The notes: generated by a model not told the origin, from the letters alone. A stretch of 64,000 nt of DNA from Lichenicoccus sp965213775 (GCA_965213775.1 CBDCAC010000007.1:156822-220821); one strand, 5' to 3'; positions 1 to 8,689 are shown, counted from the stretch's first letter. A program made the numbers and translations.

Positions 1-1069
1 CCAGCACCTTGGGCGGCACCGCGACGCCCGACGCCGCCGCCTTGGCCTCCAGGATCGAGATCCGCAGCTCGAAGGTGGTGGCGTGCAGGTCGGCGACCAT
101 GCCGCAGCCCAGCCGCGTGCGCAGACGATCCTCCAGCCCCGACAGGTCCGAGGGCGACTTGTCGGCGGAGACCACGATCTGCTTGCCGGCATCGACCAGC
201 GCGTTGAAGGTGTGGAAGAACTCCTCCTGGGTATTGTCCTTGCCGATCAGGAACTGCAGGTCGTCGATCATCAGCACGTCGACGGAACGCAGCTGCTCCT
301 TGAACTCCATCGTCGATTGCGAGCGGATCGCGGCGATGAAGCGGTACATGAACTTCTCGGCCGACATGTAGGCCACCGACACCCTGCCGCCGCGCGTCAG
401 CTCCAGGCCGATCGCGTGCATCAGATGGGTCTTGCCGAGCCCGACACCGCCGTACAGGAACAGCGGATTGAAGCCCGGGCTGGACGGCCGCTCGGCGACG
501 CGGCGGGCGCAGGCATGGGCGAACTCGTTCGGCTTGCCGACGACGAAGCTGCCGAAGGTGAAGCGCGGATCGAGCGGCGCGGCCAGCTCCGCGCGCGCGA
601 CCGCGACCTGCGGCTCGGCGGCGATGACGTCGGCCGGCATGCGGATCGGCGCCGCATCGTCCGCTCCGCCGCGCGCGGGTTCCTGGCCGACGGCGCGGCC
701 GGCCTCGGGTTCGCTGTCGAGCTGCAGCTCCACGCGCCGGATCTCCGCGACCTCGGCGTGCCAGAGCGCACTCAGCCGATCGCCGTACTGGCTGCGCACC
801 CAGTCGCGCAGGAACCGAGTCGGCAGCAGCAGCGTGATCTCGTCGCCCTCGGCCTCGCCCAGCCGGATCTGACGCAGCCAGGTGCGGTATTCGACGTCGC
901 CGACCTCGATCTGCAGCCGCGCGCGGATGCGCGACCAGCTGGCGTCGAAGCGGTGCGTCAGGATGGGTGCGACCAGCTCGGCGGCGGCCGCATCCGTCGA
1001 CAGGTCCTTGGGCAGATCCCGGGCCGTTGCCGCGAACTCAGGCTCGACGGCACGATTTCGTGAATCCAC
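1..1069 (-). CDS. dnaA: Chromosomal replication initiator protein DnaA (3' part outside window)
   Basis: ATP-dependent initiator that binds and melts the replication origin. Translating the minus strand from a GTG at 1069 gives 356 residues that run off the left edge. Residues 30-110 resemble domain I (W-RI--RLQ, Y-TWL), a variable linker follows, then the AAA+ domain opens with FTFGSFVVGKPNEFAHACA. Walker A is GGVGLGKTH and Walker B is VLMIDDLQFL; the sensor region and RLRTRLGCGMVADL are present. The DNA-binding domain IV lies beyond the edge. The GTG at 1069 is preferred because AAGGTGGG sits about six bases upstream; a second in-frame GTG lies at 1075. It is transcribed in the same direction as rpsT, which lies 389 bases upstream, a common alphaproteobacterial arrangement. 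Identification is secure; the start is slightly uncertain. Confidence 0.97.
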   Translation of the reverse strand, partial: MDSRNRAVEPEFAATARDLPKDLSTDAAAAELVAPILTHRFDASWSRIRARLQIEVGDVEYRTWLRQIRLGEAEGDEITLLLPTRFLRDWVRSQYGDRLSALWHAEVAEIRRVELQLDSEPEAGRAVGQEPARGGADDAAPIRMPADVIAAEPQVAVARAELAAPLDPRFTFGSFVVGKPNEFAHACARRVAERPSSPGFNPLFLYGGVGLGKTHLMHAIGLELTRGGRVSVAYMSAEKFMYRFIAAIRSQSTMEFKEQLRSVDVLMIDDLQFLIGKDNTQEEFFHTFNALVDAGKQIVVSADKSPSDLSGLEDRLRTRLGCGMVADLHATTFELRISILEAKAAASGVAVPPKVL

Positions 1070-1458
1070 TCTCACCCACCTTACTCCTAGCCACGCACGC
1101 GGCCGAATTCTCGATCGGCGCGACGACCAAGTCCCGCGTCGAACGCAATTCTACCGATGCCGCGAGCGCGGATTTTCGAACGCGTTAACGGGATCGGGAT
1201 ACATCGTCTGTTACAGCTTGCGGTCGTCGTGTTGACCGCCGCGGACAGTAAAACAGAGGTTAGGGGGTCGCAACGGGAATCTAACCGATAATTTGCCTTC
1301 CCAAAAATGAGGCAAAGTCAAGTAAACAGGTCAGTTTTTAGCGGAAACGAACAGAGAACACCGGTCACGACTGGAACAACGACGAACAGGACCGCGCGTG
1401 ACGCACGGTCCTGTTTACGTTCTATTGTCGCAGCGCCCGACGAGGCAGGCACGACGGT
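1070..1458. other. dnaA upstream intergenic region
   Basis: 389 bases without a gene between rpsT and dnaA, both on the minus strand. It is clearly more AT-rich than its surroundings (for example around 1285-1350) and must hold the dnaA promoter. I looked for DnaA boxes of the form TTATCCACA and found no clear match, only the partial TTATCGGTT on the minus strand near 1281-1290, so an origin cannot be claimed. The only strong structure is the hairpin at 1385-1415. Confidence 0.5.
1385..1415 (-). terminator. Hairpin downstream of rpsT
   Basis: A perfect 10-base inverted repeat (AACAGGACCG at 1385-1394 with CGGTCCTGTT at 1406-1415) has a further GCG/CGC pairing inside its loop. It lies 43 bases past the rpsT stop, where a terminator is expected. 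A T-rich tract follows it only on the plus strand, so for the minus-strand gene it would be an imperfect intrinsic terminator or an RNA-stabilising stem. Confidence 0.6.
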
Positions 1459-1731
1459 CTAGGCGGTGGTGGCGATCGCCTTGATACGCGCCGACAGGCG
1501 GGAGATCTTGCGTGAGATCGTGTTGTGGTGCGCGATGCCCTTGCCGGCGGCGCGCTGCATCTCCGGCTGCGCCGCACGCAGCGCCAGCGCGGCCTGCTCA
1601 CGGTCGCCGCTCGCGATCGCGGTCTCCACCTTCTTGATGAAGGTGCGCATGCGCGACCTGCGCGCGACGTTGCGCGCGGTGCGCACCTCGGTCTGCCGGA
1701 TGCGCTTGCGCGCCGATGCGGTGTTCGCCAT
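1459..1731 (-). CDS. rpsT: 30S ribosomal protein bS20
   Basis: Small basic protein of 90 residues that binds 16S rRNA in the 30S subunit. It starts MANTASARKRIRQTE and shows the family pattern of an Arg/Lys-rich N-terminal helix followed by GKGIAHHNTISRKISRLSARI. Length matches the family (about 87-90). It lies upstream of dnaA on the same strand and is followed by a strong hairpin, so it is probably its own transcription unit that terminates, at least partly, before dnaA. Confidence 0.97.
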   Translation of the reverse strand: MANTASARKRIRQTEVRTARNVARRSRMRTFIKKVETAIASGDREQAALALRAAQPEMQRAAGKGIAHHNTISRKISRLSARIKAIATTA

Positions 1732-1865
1732 GGCTCTCTGTTCTATCCGATATCGTCGCTCGCGGCCGCCCGCGCTTCGTGCGATTACGCCGCTGGAAGG
1801 GTGCGGGTTCTAGGCCGCCGGACGGACCGAAGTCAAGCACCCGGCCGGCGAGAGCACGCGAGGAT

Positions 1866-1916
1866 AAGGCGAGGGGCTTCGCCCCTCGACCCCATCAAAG
1901 GCAAGCCTTTGAGAAC
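1866..1916 (-). repeat. Double-hairpin intergenic repeat, copy 1 (inverted, diverged stems)
   Basis: Minus-strand copy of the repeat family found six times in this window. Stem 2 is GAGGGGC/GCCCCTC (1871-1887) and stem 1 is CAAAGGC/GCCTTTG (1896-1911), joined by a GGGGTC linker corresponding to CGGGTC in the other copies, and followed by GCCTT. The stem bases differ from the other copies while the pairing is kept. It lies between rpsT and mutM, downstream of mutM. Confidence 0.75.
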
Positions 1917-1930
1917 CTCTGATTTATAAA

Positions 1931-1985
1931 ATGGGGTTTGGGGCCCCTGGCCCCAACGGGTCAAGGGCAGAGCCCTTGCCTTGCT
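1931..1985 (+). repeat. Double-hairpin intergenic repeat, copy 2
   Basis: Plus-strand copy: stem 1 is TTGGGGCC/GGCCCCAA (1938-1956), linker CGGGTC, stem 2 is CAAGGGC/GCCCTTG (1962-1978), then CTTGCT. It stands head-to-head with copy 1 and ends 14 bases before the mutM stop codon, so it forms the 3' flank of mutM. Confidence 0.85.
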
Positions 1986-1998
1986 TCTCCGCCGCCTG

Positions 1999-2847
1999 CT
2001 AGCGCTGCAACCTCGGGCAGAAGAAGCTGCTGCGCGCCGACTGCGCGATGCGCGCGATGCCGGTGCAGCCCGGCGGTCCGGGACAGTCCGGACACGGCTC
2101 GCCGGCACGGCCATAGACCTTCCAGGCGTGCTGGAAATAGCCCAGCTCCCCGTCGGGCTGGACGTAGTCGCGCAGGCTCGATCCCCCTGCGGCGATCGCC
2201 TCGCTGAGCACCGCCTTGATCGACGCGACCAGCCGCGCCGCGCGCAGCGGTCCGACGCTGGCGGCCTGCCGCGTCGGCGACAGTCGGGCGCGGAACAGCG
2301 CCTCGCACACGTAGATGTTGCCCAGGCCCGCGACGATCCGCTGGTCCAGCAGCGCCGCCTTCAGGCTGGTCCTGCGGCCGCGCAGCGAGGCGGCGAGGCT
2401 GGCCGCGTCGAAGCCCGGCTCCAGCGGTTCCGGCCCCATCCCCTGCAGCAGGCGATGCGCCGCCTCGGCGCTGGTCGGCAGCAGGTCGACGGCGCCGAAG
2501 CGCCGCGGATCGACCAGGCCGAAGCGGCAGCCCTGCTCGGTCTCCATCACCAGGTGCTCGTGCGGCGTCACCAGCACCGGCAGCCTCGGGTCGAGCCGCG
2601 TGAGGTTGACCCGCCCCGACATGCCCAGATGCAGCAGCATGGTGTCGTCGCCCTGCAGCCGCATCAGGATATACTTGCCGCGCCGCCGGAAACTCTCGAC
2701 CCGCGCGCCGCGCAGGCGCACGGCCAGGCCGGACGGCATCGCCCAGCGCAGGTCCGGGCGGCGCATCTCGGCACGGATGATGGTGTGACCCTGCAGGTGC
2801 GCGCGCATCCCGCGCATCACGGTCTCGACTTCAGGCAGTTCCGGCAT
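1999..2847 (-). CDS. mutM: Formamidopyrimidine-DNA glycosylase (zinc finger lacks one Cys)
   Basis: Bifunctional glycosylase/AP lyase that removes 8-oxoguanine and ring-opened purines. It has 282 residues. The start at 2847 gives MPELPEVETV, whose Pro2 and Glu3 are the catalytic residues after Met removal; a longer open frame upstream has no family support. The helix-two-turn-helix region includes GLGNIYVCEALF. The C-terminal zinc finger is odd: the first pair CPDC and third Cys (FFC) are present, but the fourth is Leu (CPRL) and an extra Cys sits in a 21-residue loop. It is divergent from ubiE with only 29 bases between the starts. Confidence 0.95.
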   Translation of the reverse strand: MPELPEVETVMRGMRAHLQGHTIIRAEMRRPDLRWAMPSGLAVRLRGARVESFRRRGKYILMRLQGDDTMLLHLGMSGRVNLTRLDPRLPVLVTPHEHLVMETEQGCRFGLVDPRRFGAVDLLPTSAEAAHRLLQGMGPEPLEPGFDAASLAASLRGRRTSLKAALLDQRIVAGLGNIYVCEALFRARLSPTRQAASVGPLRAARLVASIKAVLSEAIAAGGSSLRDYVQPDGELGYFQHAWKVYGRAGEPCPDCPGPPGCTGIARIAQSARSSFFCPRLQR

Positions 2848-2876
2848 CGCTGCGGCGCAGGCTATACCTGCCGGCC

Positions 2877-3671
2877 ATGAGCGACAATCTGGCGCCTCCC
2901 CCTGCATCTTCCCCGACCCTGGCATCCACCGGCCCCGGCGCGTCCACCGATTTCGGCTACCGCAGCGTGCCGCGCGACGCCAAGAAGCCGATGGTGCGCG
3001 CCGTGTTCGACAGCGTCGCACCGAGATACGACCTGATGAACGACCTGATGTCGCTCGGCATCCACCGCGTCTGGAAGCGCGTGCTCGTAACCATGCTGGG
3101 GCCGCGCCCGGGCCTGTCGCTGCTCGACCTCGCCGGCGGCACCGGCGACGTCAGCTTCGGCTGGCTGCGCGGCGGCGGCGGCCCGTCGATCCTGTCCGAC
3201 ATCAACGCCAGCATGCTCTCGGTCGGCCGCGACCGGGCGCTGTCAGCCGGCCTGGTCTCGCAGCTCGGCTTCCTGCTCGCCGACGCCGAGCGTCTGCCCC
3301 TGCCCGACCGCTGCGTCGAGCGCGTCTCGATCGCCTTCGGCCTGCGCAACTGCACCGACAAGGAGGCGGTGCTGGCGGAGGCGCGACGCGTGCTGCGTCC
3401 GGGCGGACGCTTCCTGTGCCTGGAATTCTCGCGCGTGCAGGTCGCAGCTCTCGCCCCGCTCTACGACGCCTGGTCGTTCGGCGTGCTGCCGCGGCTGGGG
3501 TCGCTGATCGCCGGCGACGCGGGCAGCTACCGCTACCTCGCCGAGAGCATACGCACCTTTCCCGACCAGGAGGCGCTGGCGGCGATGCTGCGCGACGCCG
3601 AGTTCGCCCGCGTGGCGGTGCGCAACCTCTCCGGCGGCATCGCCGCGATCCATTCCGGCTGGCGCCTGTGA
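2877..3671 (+). CDS. ubiE: Ubiquinone biosynthesis C-methyltransferase UbiE
   Basis: SAM-dependent C-methyltransferase acting on the 2-polyprenyl-1,4-benzoquinol ring in ubiquinone synthesis. It has 264 residues. The N-terminal 25 are Pro/Ala/Ser-rich, then FGYRSVPRDAKKPMVRAVFDSVAPRYDLMND matches the family entry motif, DLAGGTGD is SAM motif I, and GGIAAIHSGW is the usual C-terminus. It is the first gene of an operon with coaBC and dut: its TGA overlaps the coaBC GTG. ubiB, which often lies between ubiE and coaBC in related genomes, is absent here. Confidence 0.96.
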   Translation: MSDNLAPPPASSPTLASTGPGASTDFGYRSVPRDAKKPMVRAVFDSVAPRYDLMNDLMSLGIHRVWKRVLVTMLGPRPGLSLLDLAGGTGDVSFGWLRGGGGPSILSDINASMLSVGRDRALSAGLVSQLGFLLADAERLPLPDRCVERVSIAFGLRNCTDKEAVLAEARRVLRPGGRFLCLEFSRVQVAALAPLYDAWSFGVLPRLGSLIAGDAGSYRYLAESIRTFPDQEALAAMLRDAEFARVAVRNLSGGIAAIHSGWRL

Positions 3672-4918
3672 CGCCCGCCGAGGCGACGCTCGACGGCACC
3701 CGCATCCTGCTGCTGATCAGCGGCGGCATCGCGGCCTACAAGTCGCTGGAGCTGATCCGCCTGCTGACCGCCCGCGGATGCCGGGTGTCGTGCGCGATGA
3801 CGCGATCGGGGATGCAGTTCGTCACCCCGCTCAGCGTCCAGGCGCTGACCGGTGAACCGGTGCACGCGGACCTGTTCTCGCTCACCGAGGAGAGCGAGAT
3901 GGGCCACATCGCGCTGTCGCGCTCGGCCGACCTGATCGTGGTCTGCCCGGCATCGGCCGACATCCTGGCGCGCATGGCCGCGGGCCTCGCCGACGACCTG
4001 CCCACGACGCTGCTGCTCGCCACCGACACCGCGGTGCTCGCGGCGCCGGCGATGAACGTGCGCATGTGGGAGCATCCGGCGACGCGCGCCAACCTCGAGC
4101 TCCTGCGCGCGCGCGGCGTGCACTTGGTCGGACCCGAGGAGGGCGCCATGGCCTGCAACGAGTTCGGCGCCGGGCGGCTCGCCGAGCCCGCCGAGATCCT
4201 GGCCGCGATCACCGCCCTGCTGCGTCCCCCCCTGCTGTCTCCCGCGATGCTGCCGCTCGCCGGCCGGCGCGTCCTGGTCACCGCCGGCCCGACCCACGAG
4301 CCGATCGACGCGGTGCGCTACCTCGCCAACCGCTCCAGCGGCAAGCAGGGCTACGCGATCGCGGCCTGCCTGCACGAGCGCGGCGCCGCCGTCACCCTGG
4401 TCAGCGGTCCGGTGACGCTCGACGCGCCGGCCGGGGTGCGACGGATCATGGTGCAGACCGCGCAAGAGATGCACGACGCCTGCCGGGACGCCCTGCCGGC
4501 CGAGGTCGCGGTGCTCGCCGCCGCGGTCGCCGACTGGCGCGTGCGCGAGGTGCGGCGCAGCAAGCTCAAGAAGCAGCCGGGTGCCGCACCGCCCGGCCTG
4601 GATCTGGCCGAGAACCCCGACATCCTGGCGACCCTGTCCCGCCCCGGCGCCTCCCGCCCGCGGCTGGTGATCGGCTTCGCCGCCGAGACCGAGGACGTCG
4701 TCGCCCACGCCATCGTCAAGCGCTCGCGCAAGGGCTGCGACTGGATCGTGGCCAACGATGTCAGCCCCGAGAGCGGCGTGCTGGGCGGCGACGAGAACCG
4801 GGTCCACCTGATCAGCGACGCCGGCGTCGAGGACTGGCCGCGGCTGGACAAGCGCGCGGTGGCGGCGCGGCTCGCCGAGCGGATCGTGCGTCAGCTACGG
4901 CAGGATCCAGCGCCGTGA
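3668..4918 (+). CDS. coaBC: Bifunctional phosphopantothenoylcysteine decarboxylase / phosphopantothenate-cysteine ligase
   Basis: Two coenzyme A steps: ligation of cysteine to 4'-phosphopantothenate (CoaB, C-terminal half) and FMN-dependent decarboxylation (CoaC, N-terminal half). It has 416 residues, close to the usual 400-410. CoaC shows SGGIAAYK near residue 20, PAMNVRMW and AMACNEFGAGRLAEP with the active-site Cys. CoaB shows VLVTAGPTHEPIDAVRYLANRSSG and the SKLKK and NDVSPESG segments. The GTG at 3668 overlaps the ubiE stop as GTGA, and its own TGA overlaps the dut GTG, so the three genes are translationally coupled. Confidence 0.96.
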   Translation: MTPAEATLDGTRILLLISGGIAAYKSLELIRLLTARGCRVSCAMTRSGMQFVTPLSVQALTGEPVHADLFSLTEESEMGHIALSRSADLIVVCPASADILARMAAGLADDLPTTLLLATDTAVLAAPAMNVRMWEHPATRANLELLRARGVHLVGPEEGAMACNEFGAGRLAEPAEILAAITALLRPPLLSPAMLPLAGRRVLVTAGPTHEPIDAVRYLANRSSGKQGYAIAACLHERGAAVTLVSGPVTLDAPAGVRRIMVQTAQEMHDACRDALPAEVAVLAAAVADWRVREVRRSKLKKQPGAAPPGLDLAENPDILATLSRPGASRPRLVIGFAAETEDVVAHAIVKRSRKGCDWIVANDVSPESGVLGGDENRVHLISDAGVEDWPRLDKRAVAARLAERIVRQLRQDPAP

Positions 4919-5415
4919 CCGCGCCCACCCGCCGCATCCTGGTGCGGCGGCTCCCCCACGGCGAAGGGCTGGAGCTGCCCGCCTACGCCACCGAGGGCGC
5001 CGCCGGCATGGACCTGCGGGCGGCGATCGTCGAGGCGCTCACCATCGCCCCGGGTGCGCGGGCGCTGATCCCGACCGGGCTCGCGGTGGCGCTGCCGCCG
5101 GGACACGAGCTGCAGATCCGGCCGCGCTCCGGCCTGGCGCTGCGGCACGGCATCGTCCTGCCCAACAGCCCGGGCACGATCGACGAGGATTACCGCGGCG
5201 AGATCGGCGTGATCCTGCTCAATGCCGGCAGCGAGGCGTTCCGCATCGAGCGCGGTGCGCGCATCGCCCAGGCGGTGCTCGCCCCGGTGCTGCGCGCGGT
5301 GTGGCAGGAGAGCGAGGAGCTGCAGCAGACGGCGCGCGCCGGCGGCGGGTTCGGCAGCACCGGCGTCCTCGCCGGCACGCCTCCGCCGGACGGTGACGGC
5401 GCGGGCGAGAGCTGA
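4915..5415 (+). CDS. dut: Deoxyuridine 5'-triphosphate nucleotidohydrolase (dUTPase)
   Basis: Trimeric dUTPase hydrolysing dUTP to dUMP and pyrophosphate, which keeps uracil out of DNA and feeds dTMP synthesis. It has 166 residues. All five motifs are visible in order: AAGMDLRA, RPRSGLA, the NSPGTIDEDYRGEIGVIL segment with its catalytic Asp, RIAQAVLAPV, and the Gly-rich RAGGGFGSTG. The C-terminus runs about 15 residues past motif 5. The GTG start overlaps the coaBC stop (GTGA). Last gene of the operon. Confidence 0.96.
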   Translation: MTAPTRRILVRRLPHGEGLELPAYATEGAAGMDLRAAIVEALTIAPGARALIPTGLAVALPPGHELQIRPRSGLALRHGIVLPNSPGTIDEDYRGEIGVILLNAGSEAFRIERGARIAQAVLAPVLRAVWQESEELQQTARAGGGFGSTGVLAGTPPPDGDGAGES

Positions 5416-5479
5416 TCCGGATCATCGCCCCGATCGTCGTGGGGGACTGGCCGCACCCGGGAGGCTGGAGTAAAGCAGC

Positions 5480-7276
5480 GTGGCCGTCGCAGGATCGCTC
5501 GCGAGCCCGTCTTATTTCGGCAATATCATGGCCTTGGCACGAGGTGGCTGGATGCTGAGAGATCGTCTTCCGGCCAACGTCGCCGCGCGCACCGCACCCA
5601 ACCTGTTCGACGTCGCGGTGATCCTGTGCATGCTCGGCCTGGCGATCGCGATCGCCGCGGTCGCCCGTCACACCTTCGGCCCGCTGACCGCGCCGGATGC
5701 GGTCGCCATCCACCTCGACCCCGCCTGGCTGCCGGGCTACGCGATGCGCACCATCCTGCGCATGTTCGCGGCCCTGCTCTGCTCGCTGCTGTTCACCTTC
5801 ACCTACGCGGTCTGGGCGGCCAAGAGCCGTCGCGCCGGGGTGATCCTGGTGCCGATCCTCGACATCCTGCAATCGATCCCGATCCTGGGCTTCCTGACCT
5901 TCACGGTCGTCTTCTTCATGAACCTGTTCCCCGGCCGCGTGCTGGGCGCCGAGCTCGCCTCGATCTTCGTCATCTTCACCAGCCAGGCCTGGAACATGGC
6001 CTTCAGCATGTTCCAGTCGCTCAAGACCATCCCGAGCGATCTGGAGGAGGCCGCCCGCTCCTTCGGCCTCTCCTCGTGGCAGCGCTTCTGGCGGCTGGAG
6101 GTGCCGTTCGCGATGCCGGGCCTGGTGTGGAACACGATGATGTCGATGTCGGGCGGCTGGTTCATGGTGGTCGCCTCGGAGACCGTCACCGTCGGCAACA
6201 CCAACGTCGCGCTGCCGGGGATCGGTTCCTACGTCGGCCTCGCGATCGAGCAGCGCGACATACGCGCCGTGCTGTACGCGATCACCACCATGCTCGTGGT
6301 GATCCTGCTCTACGACCAGTTCCTGTTTCGCCCGCTCGTCGCCTGGTCGGCGCGGTTCCGCTTCGAGACCACGCAGGGGGCCGTCGCCAGCGATCCGTGG
6401 GTGCTGGCGCTGCTGCGCCGGACCCGCCTGCTCAACCGGATCAGCGGCCTGTTCGGCGACTTCCTGACCCGCATCGGCGGCCTGCCGATCGGCCGCAGGC
6501 CCAGCGCGCCGCGCCGGACGGTGCTGCCGCCGCGCGTGCTGGACGGGATCTGGATCGGGGTGCTGATCGCGGCCGTCGCACTCGCGGTGTGGCAGCTCGT
6601 GCTGTACGTGTCGAGCAGCCTGTCGCTGCACGAGGTCGGCCACGTGTTGCTGCTCGGCTGCTACACGATGATGCGGGTGATCGCGATGATCGTGCTGGCC
6701 TCGCTGGTCTGGGTGCCGATCGGCGTCTGGCTCGGGTTGCGCCCGGTCTGGGCACGGCGGGCGCAGCCGGCGGCGCAGTTCATGGCGGCCTTCCCGGCCA
6801 ACCTGTTCTTTCCGATCTTCGTCGTCGTGATCGTGCACTACTCGCTCAACAGCAACGTCTGGCTGACGCCGCTGATGATCCTCGGCACGCAATGGTATAT
6901 CCTGTTCAACGTCATCGCCGGCACCGCGGCGTTTCCCGGCGACCTGCTCGAGGCCGCGCGCAACTTCCGGCTCGGCGGCTGGCGCTGGTGGGTGCGGGTG
7001 ATGATCCCCGGCATCTTCCCGTACTACGTGACGGGCGCGCTCACCGCTTCGGGGGGTGCCTGGAACGCCGCCATCGTCGCCGAGGTCGCCTCGTGGGGCA
7101 AGACGACCCTGACCGCACAGGGTCTGGGCAGCTACATCGCCCAGGCGACCGCCGCCGGCGCCACCGCACGCGTCGCCCTGGGGATGGTGGCGATGTCTGC
7201 CTTCGTGCTCGCCTTCAACCGCACGGTATGGCGACCGATGTATGCCTTCGCGCAGCGACGCCTGACCTTCGCCTGA
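5480..7276 (+). CDS. ABC transporter permease, two fused permease domains
   Basis: Inner-membrane permease of the nitrate/sulfonate/taurine-type ABC family, with two BPD-type domains in one 598-residue chain. Each half ends in an EAA loop that docks the ATPase: EEAARSFGLSSWQRFWRLE (about residue 191) and LEAARNFRLGGWRWWVRV (about residue 492). Hydrophobic segments occur around residues 50-70, 95-115, 130-160, 355-380 and 395-430. It forms a pair with the ATPase gene 47 bases downstream. No substrate-binding protein is encoded nearby, so the substrate is unknown. The start is uncertain: GTG 5480 has GGAG about ten bases upstream, while ATG 5552 has GAGGTGG just before it and would remove 24 residues. 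Confidence 0.9.
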   Translation: MAVAGSLASPSYFGNIMALARGGWMLRDRLPANVAARTAPNLFDVAVILCMLGLAIAIAAVARHTFGPLTAPDAVAIHLDPAWLPGYAMRTILRMFAALLCSLLFTFTYAVWAAKSRRAGVILVPILDILQSIPILGFLTFTVVFFMNLFPGRVLGAELASIFVIFTSQAWNMAFSMFQSLKTIPSDLEEAARSFGLSSWQRFWRLEVPFAMPGLVWNTMMSMSGGWFMVVASETVTVGNTNVALPGIGSYVGLAIEQRDIRAVLYAITTMLVVILLYDQFLFRPLVAWSARFRFETTQGAVASDPWVLALLRRTRLLNRISGLFGDFLTRIGGLPIGRRPSAPRRTVLPPRVLDGIWIGVLIAAVALAVWQLVLYVSSSLSLHEVGHVLLLGCYTMMRVIAMIVLASLVWVPIGVWLGLRPVWARRAQPAAQFMAAFPANLFFPIFVVVIVHYSLNSNVWLTPLMILGTQWYILFNVIAGTAAFPGDLLEAARNFRLGGWRWWVRVMIPGIFPYYVTGALTASGGAWNAAIVAEVASWGKTTLTAQGLGSYIAQATAAGATARVALGMVAMSAFVLAFNRTVWRPMYAFAQRRLTFA

Positions 7277-7323
7277 CGTGACGCTTGACCGGGGCCTGAA
7301 CCTCTCCTGACAAAGGATCGTGC

Positions 7324-8673
7324 ATGGATACAGCGCATGGCGCCCCGCTCGAGTCCGGAAGCGTCTCGGCCGAGGAGCTGGTACGGATCCGCGGCTGCAG
7401 GCAGGCCTACCACAAGGACAGCAACGCCGACCTGGTGGTGCTCGACGGCGTCGACCTGACGCTGCACGCCGGCGAGATCGTGGGCCTGCTCGGCCGCTCG
7501 GGCTCAGGCAAGTCGACGCTGCTGCGCATCGTCTCGGGCCTGCTGACGCCCACCGCCGGCGAAGTGCGCTGGCGCGGCGCGCCGCTGCGCGGTCCGGCTC
7601 AGGGGGTGGCGATGGTGTTCCAGTCCTTCGCGCTGTTTCCCTGGCTCACCGTGCAGGCCAACGTCGAGCTCGGCCTGGAGGCCAAGGGCGTCGGGCGGGG
7701 GGAGCGGGAGAAGCTGGCGGAGGATGCGATCGACCTGATCGGCCTCGGCGGCTACGAGAACGCCTATCCCAAGGAGCTCTCGGGCGGCATGCGCCAGCGC
7801 GTCGGGCTGGCGCGGGGGCTCGTGGTGCATCCCGACCTGCTGCTGATGGACGAGCCGTTCTCGGCACTCGACGTGCTCACCGCGGAGAACCTGCGCACCG
7901 ACCTCATCGAGCTGTGGTCGGAGAAGCGTCTGCCGGTGAAGTCGGTGCTGATCGTGACCCACAACATCGAGGAGGCGGTGCTGATGTGCGACCGCATCCT
8001 GGTGTTCTCCTCCAATCCCGGCCGCGTCGCGCACGAGCTGAAGGTGCCCTTCGCGCATCCGCGCAACCGGCACGACTTCGCCTTCCGCCAGTTCGTCGAC
8101 CGCATCTACGGGCTGATGACCAAGCGCGCGCCGGAGCCGACCACGCCGGACCTGGTGCCGGGCGGCAGCGCCCAGTTGATGAAGAAGTTCCAGGCGCTGC
8201 CGATGCTGCCGACCAACCTGATGGCCGGCCTGATGGAGACGGTGCTCGCCGAGCCGTATCGCGGCCGCGCCGACCTGCCGCTGCTCGCGGCCTCGCTGCA
8301 GCTCGAACTGGACGAGCTGCTGCCGCTCGGCGAGACCATGCAGCTGCTGCGCTTCGCCGAGCTGGAGGAGGGCGACATACGCCTCACCGAGGCTGGCACC
8401 ACCTTCGTGCAGGCGGACCTGGACGAGCGCAAGCTGATCCTGCGCGAGAGCCTGCTGGGCAACATCCCACTGGTCGCCGACATCCGCTCGGTGCTCGACG
8501 AGCGCTGGAACCATCGCGCCCGTGCCGAGCGCTTCCGCGACGAGCTGGAGGACCACATGTCGCCGGACTACGCGCGCGAGACTCTGCAGACCATCATCGG
8601 CTGGGGCCGCTACGCCGAGCTGTTCGACTTCGACGAAGAGGCCGACCAGTTCTTCCTAGAAGAGGAAGACTGA
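7324..8673 (+). CDS. ABC transporter ATP-binding protein with AAA-associated C-terminal domain
   Basis: Energises the permease encoded just upstream. It has 449 residues. The nucleotide-binding domain (about 18-250) has Walker A GRSGSGKST, Q-loop VFQSFALFPW, signature LSGGMRQRVGLA, Walker B LLLMDEP and the switch His in VTHNIEEA, as in NitT/TauT/SsuB-type ATPases. Residues about 285-445 form a second, acidic helical domain (LMETVLAEPYRGRADLPLLA onward) of the AAA-associated C-terminal type (PF09821), thought to be regulatory. AAAGGA lies just upstream of the ATG. A double-hairpin repeat follows the stop. Confidence 0.92.
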   Translation: MDTAHGAPLESGSVSAEELVRIRGCRQAYHKDSNADLVVLDGVDLTLHAGEIVGLLGRSGSGKSTLLRIVSGLLTPTAGEVRWRGAPLRGPAQGVAMVFQSFALFPWLTVQANVELGLEAKGVGRGEREKLAEDAIDLIGLGGYENAYPKELSGGMRQRVGLARGLVVHPDLLLMDEPFSALDVLTAENLRTDLIELWSEKRLPVKSVLIVTHNIEEAVLMCDRILVFSSNPGRVAHELKVPFAHPRNRHDFAFRQFVDRIYGLMTKRAPEPTTPDLVPGGSAQLMKKFQALPMLPTNLMAGLMETVLAEPYRGRADLPLLAASLQLELDELLPLGETMQLLRFAELEEGDIRLTEAGTTFVQADLDERKLILRESLLGNIPLVADIRSVLDERWNHRARAERFRDELEDHMSPDYARETLQTIIGWGRYAELFDFDEEADQFFLEEED

Positions 8674-8689
8674 AGAGCGCCCGCTTAAA

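Noticed and set aside
1070..1458. Chromosome origin next to dnaA
   Set aside because: The stretch is AT-rich but I found no clear DnaA box, so an origin cannot be supported from sequence alone.
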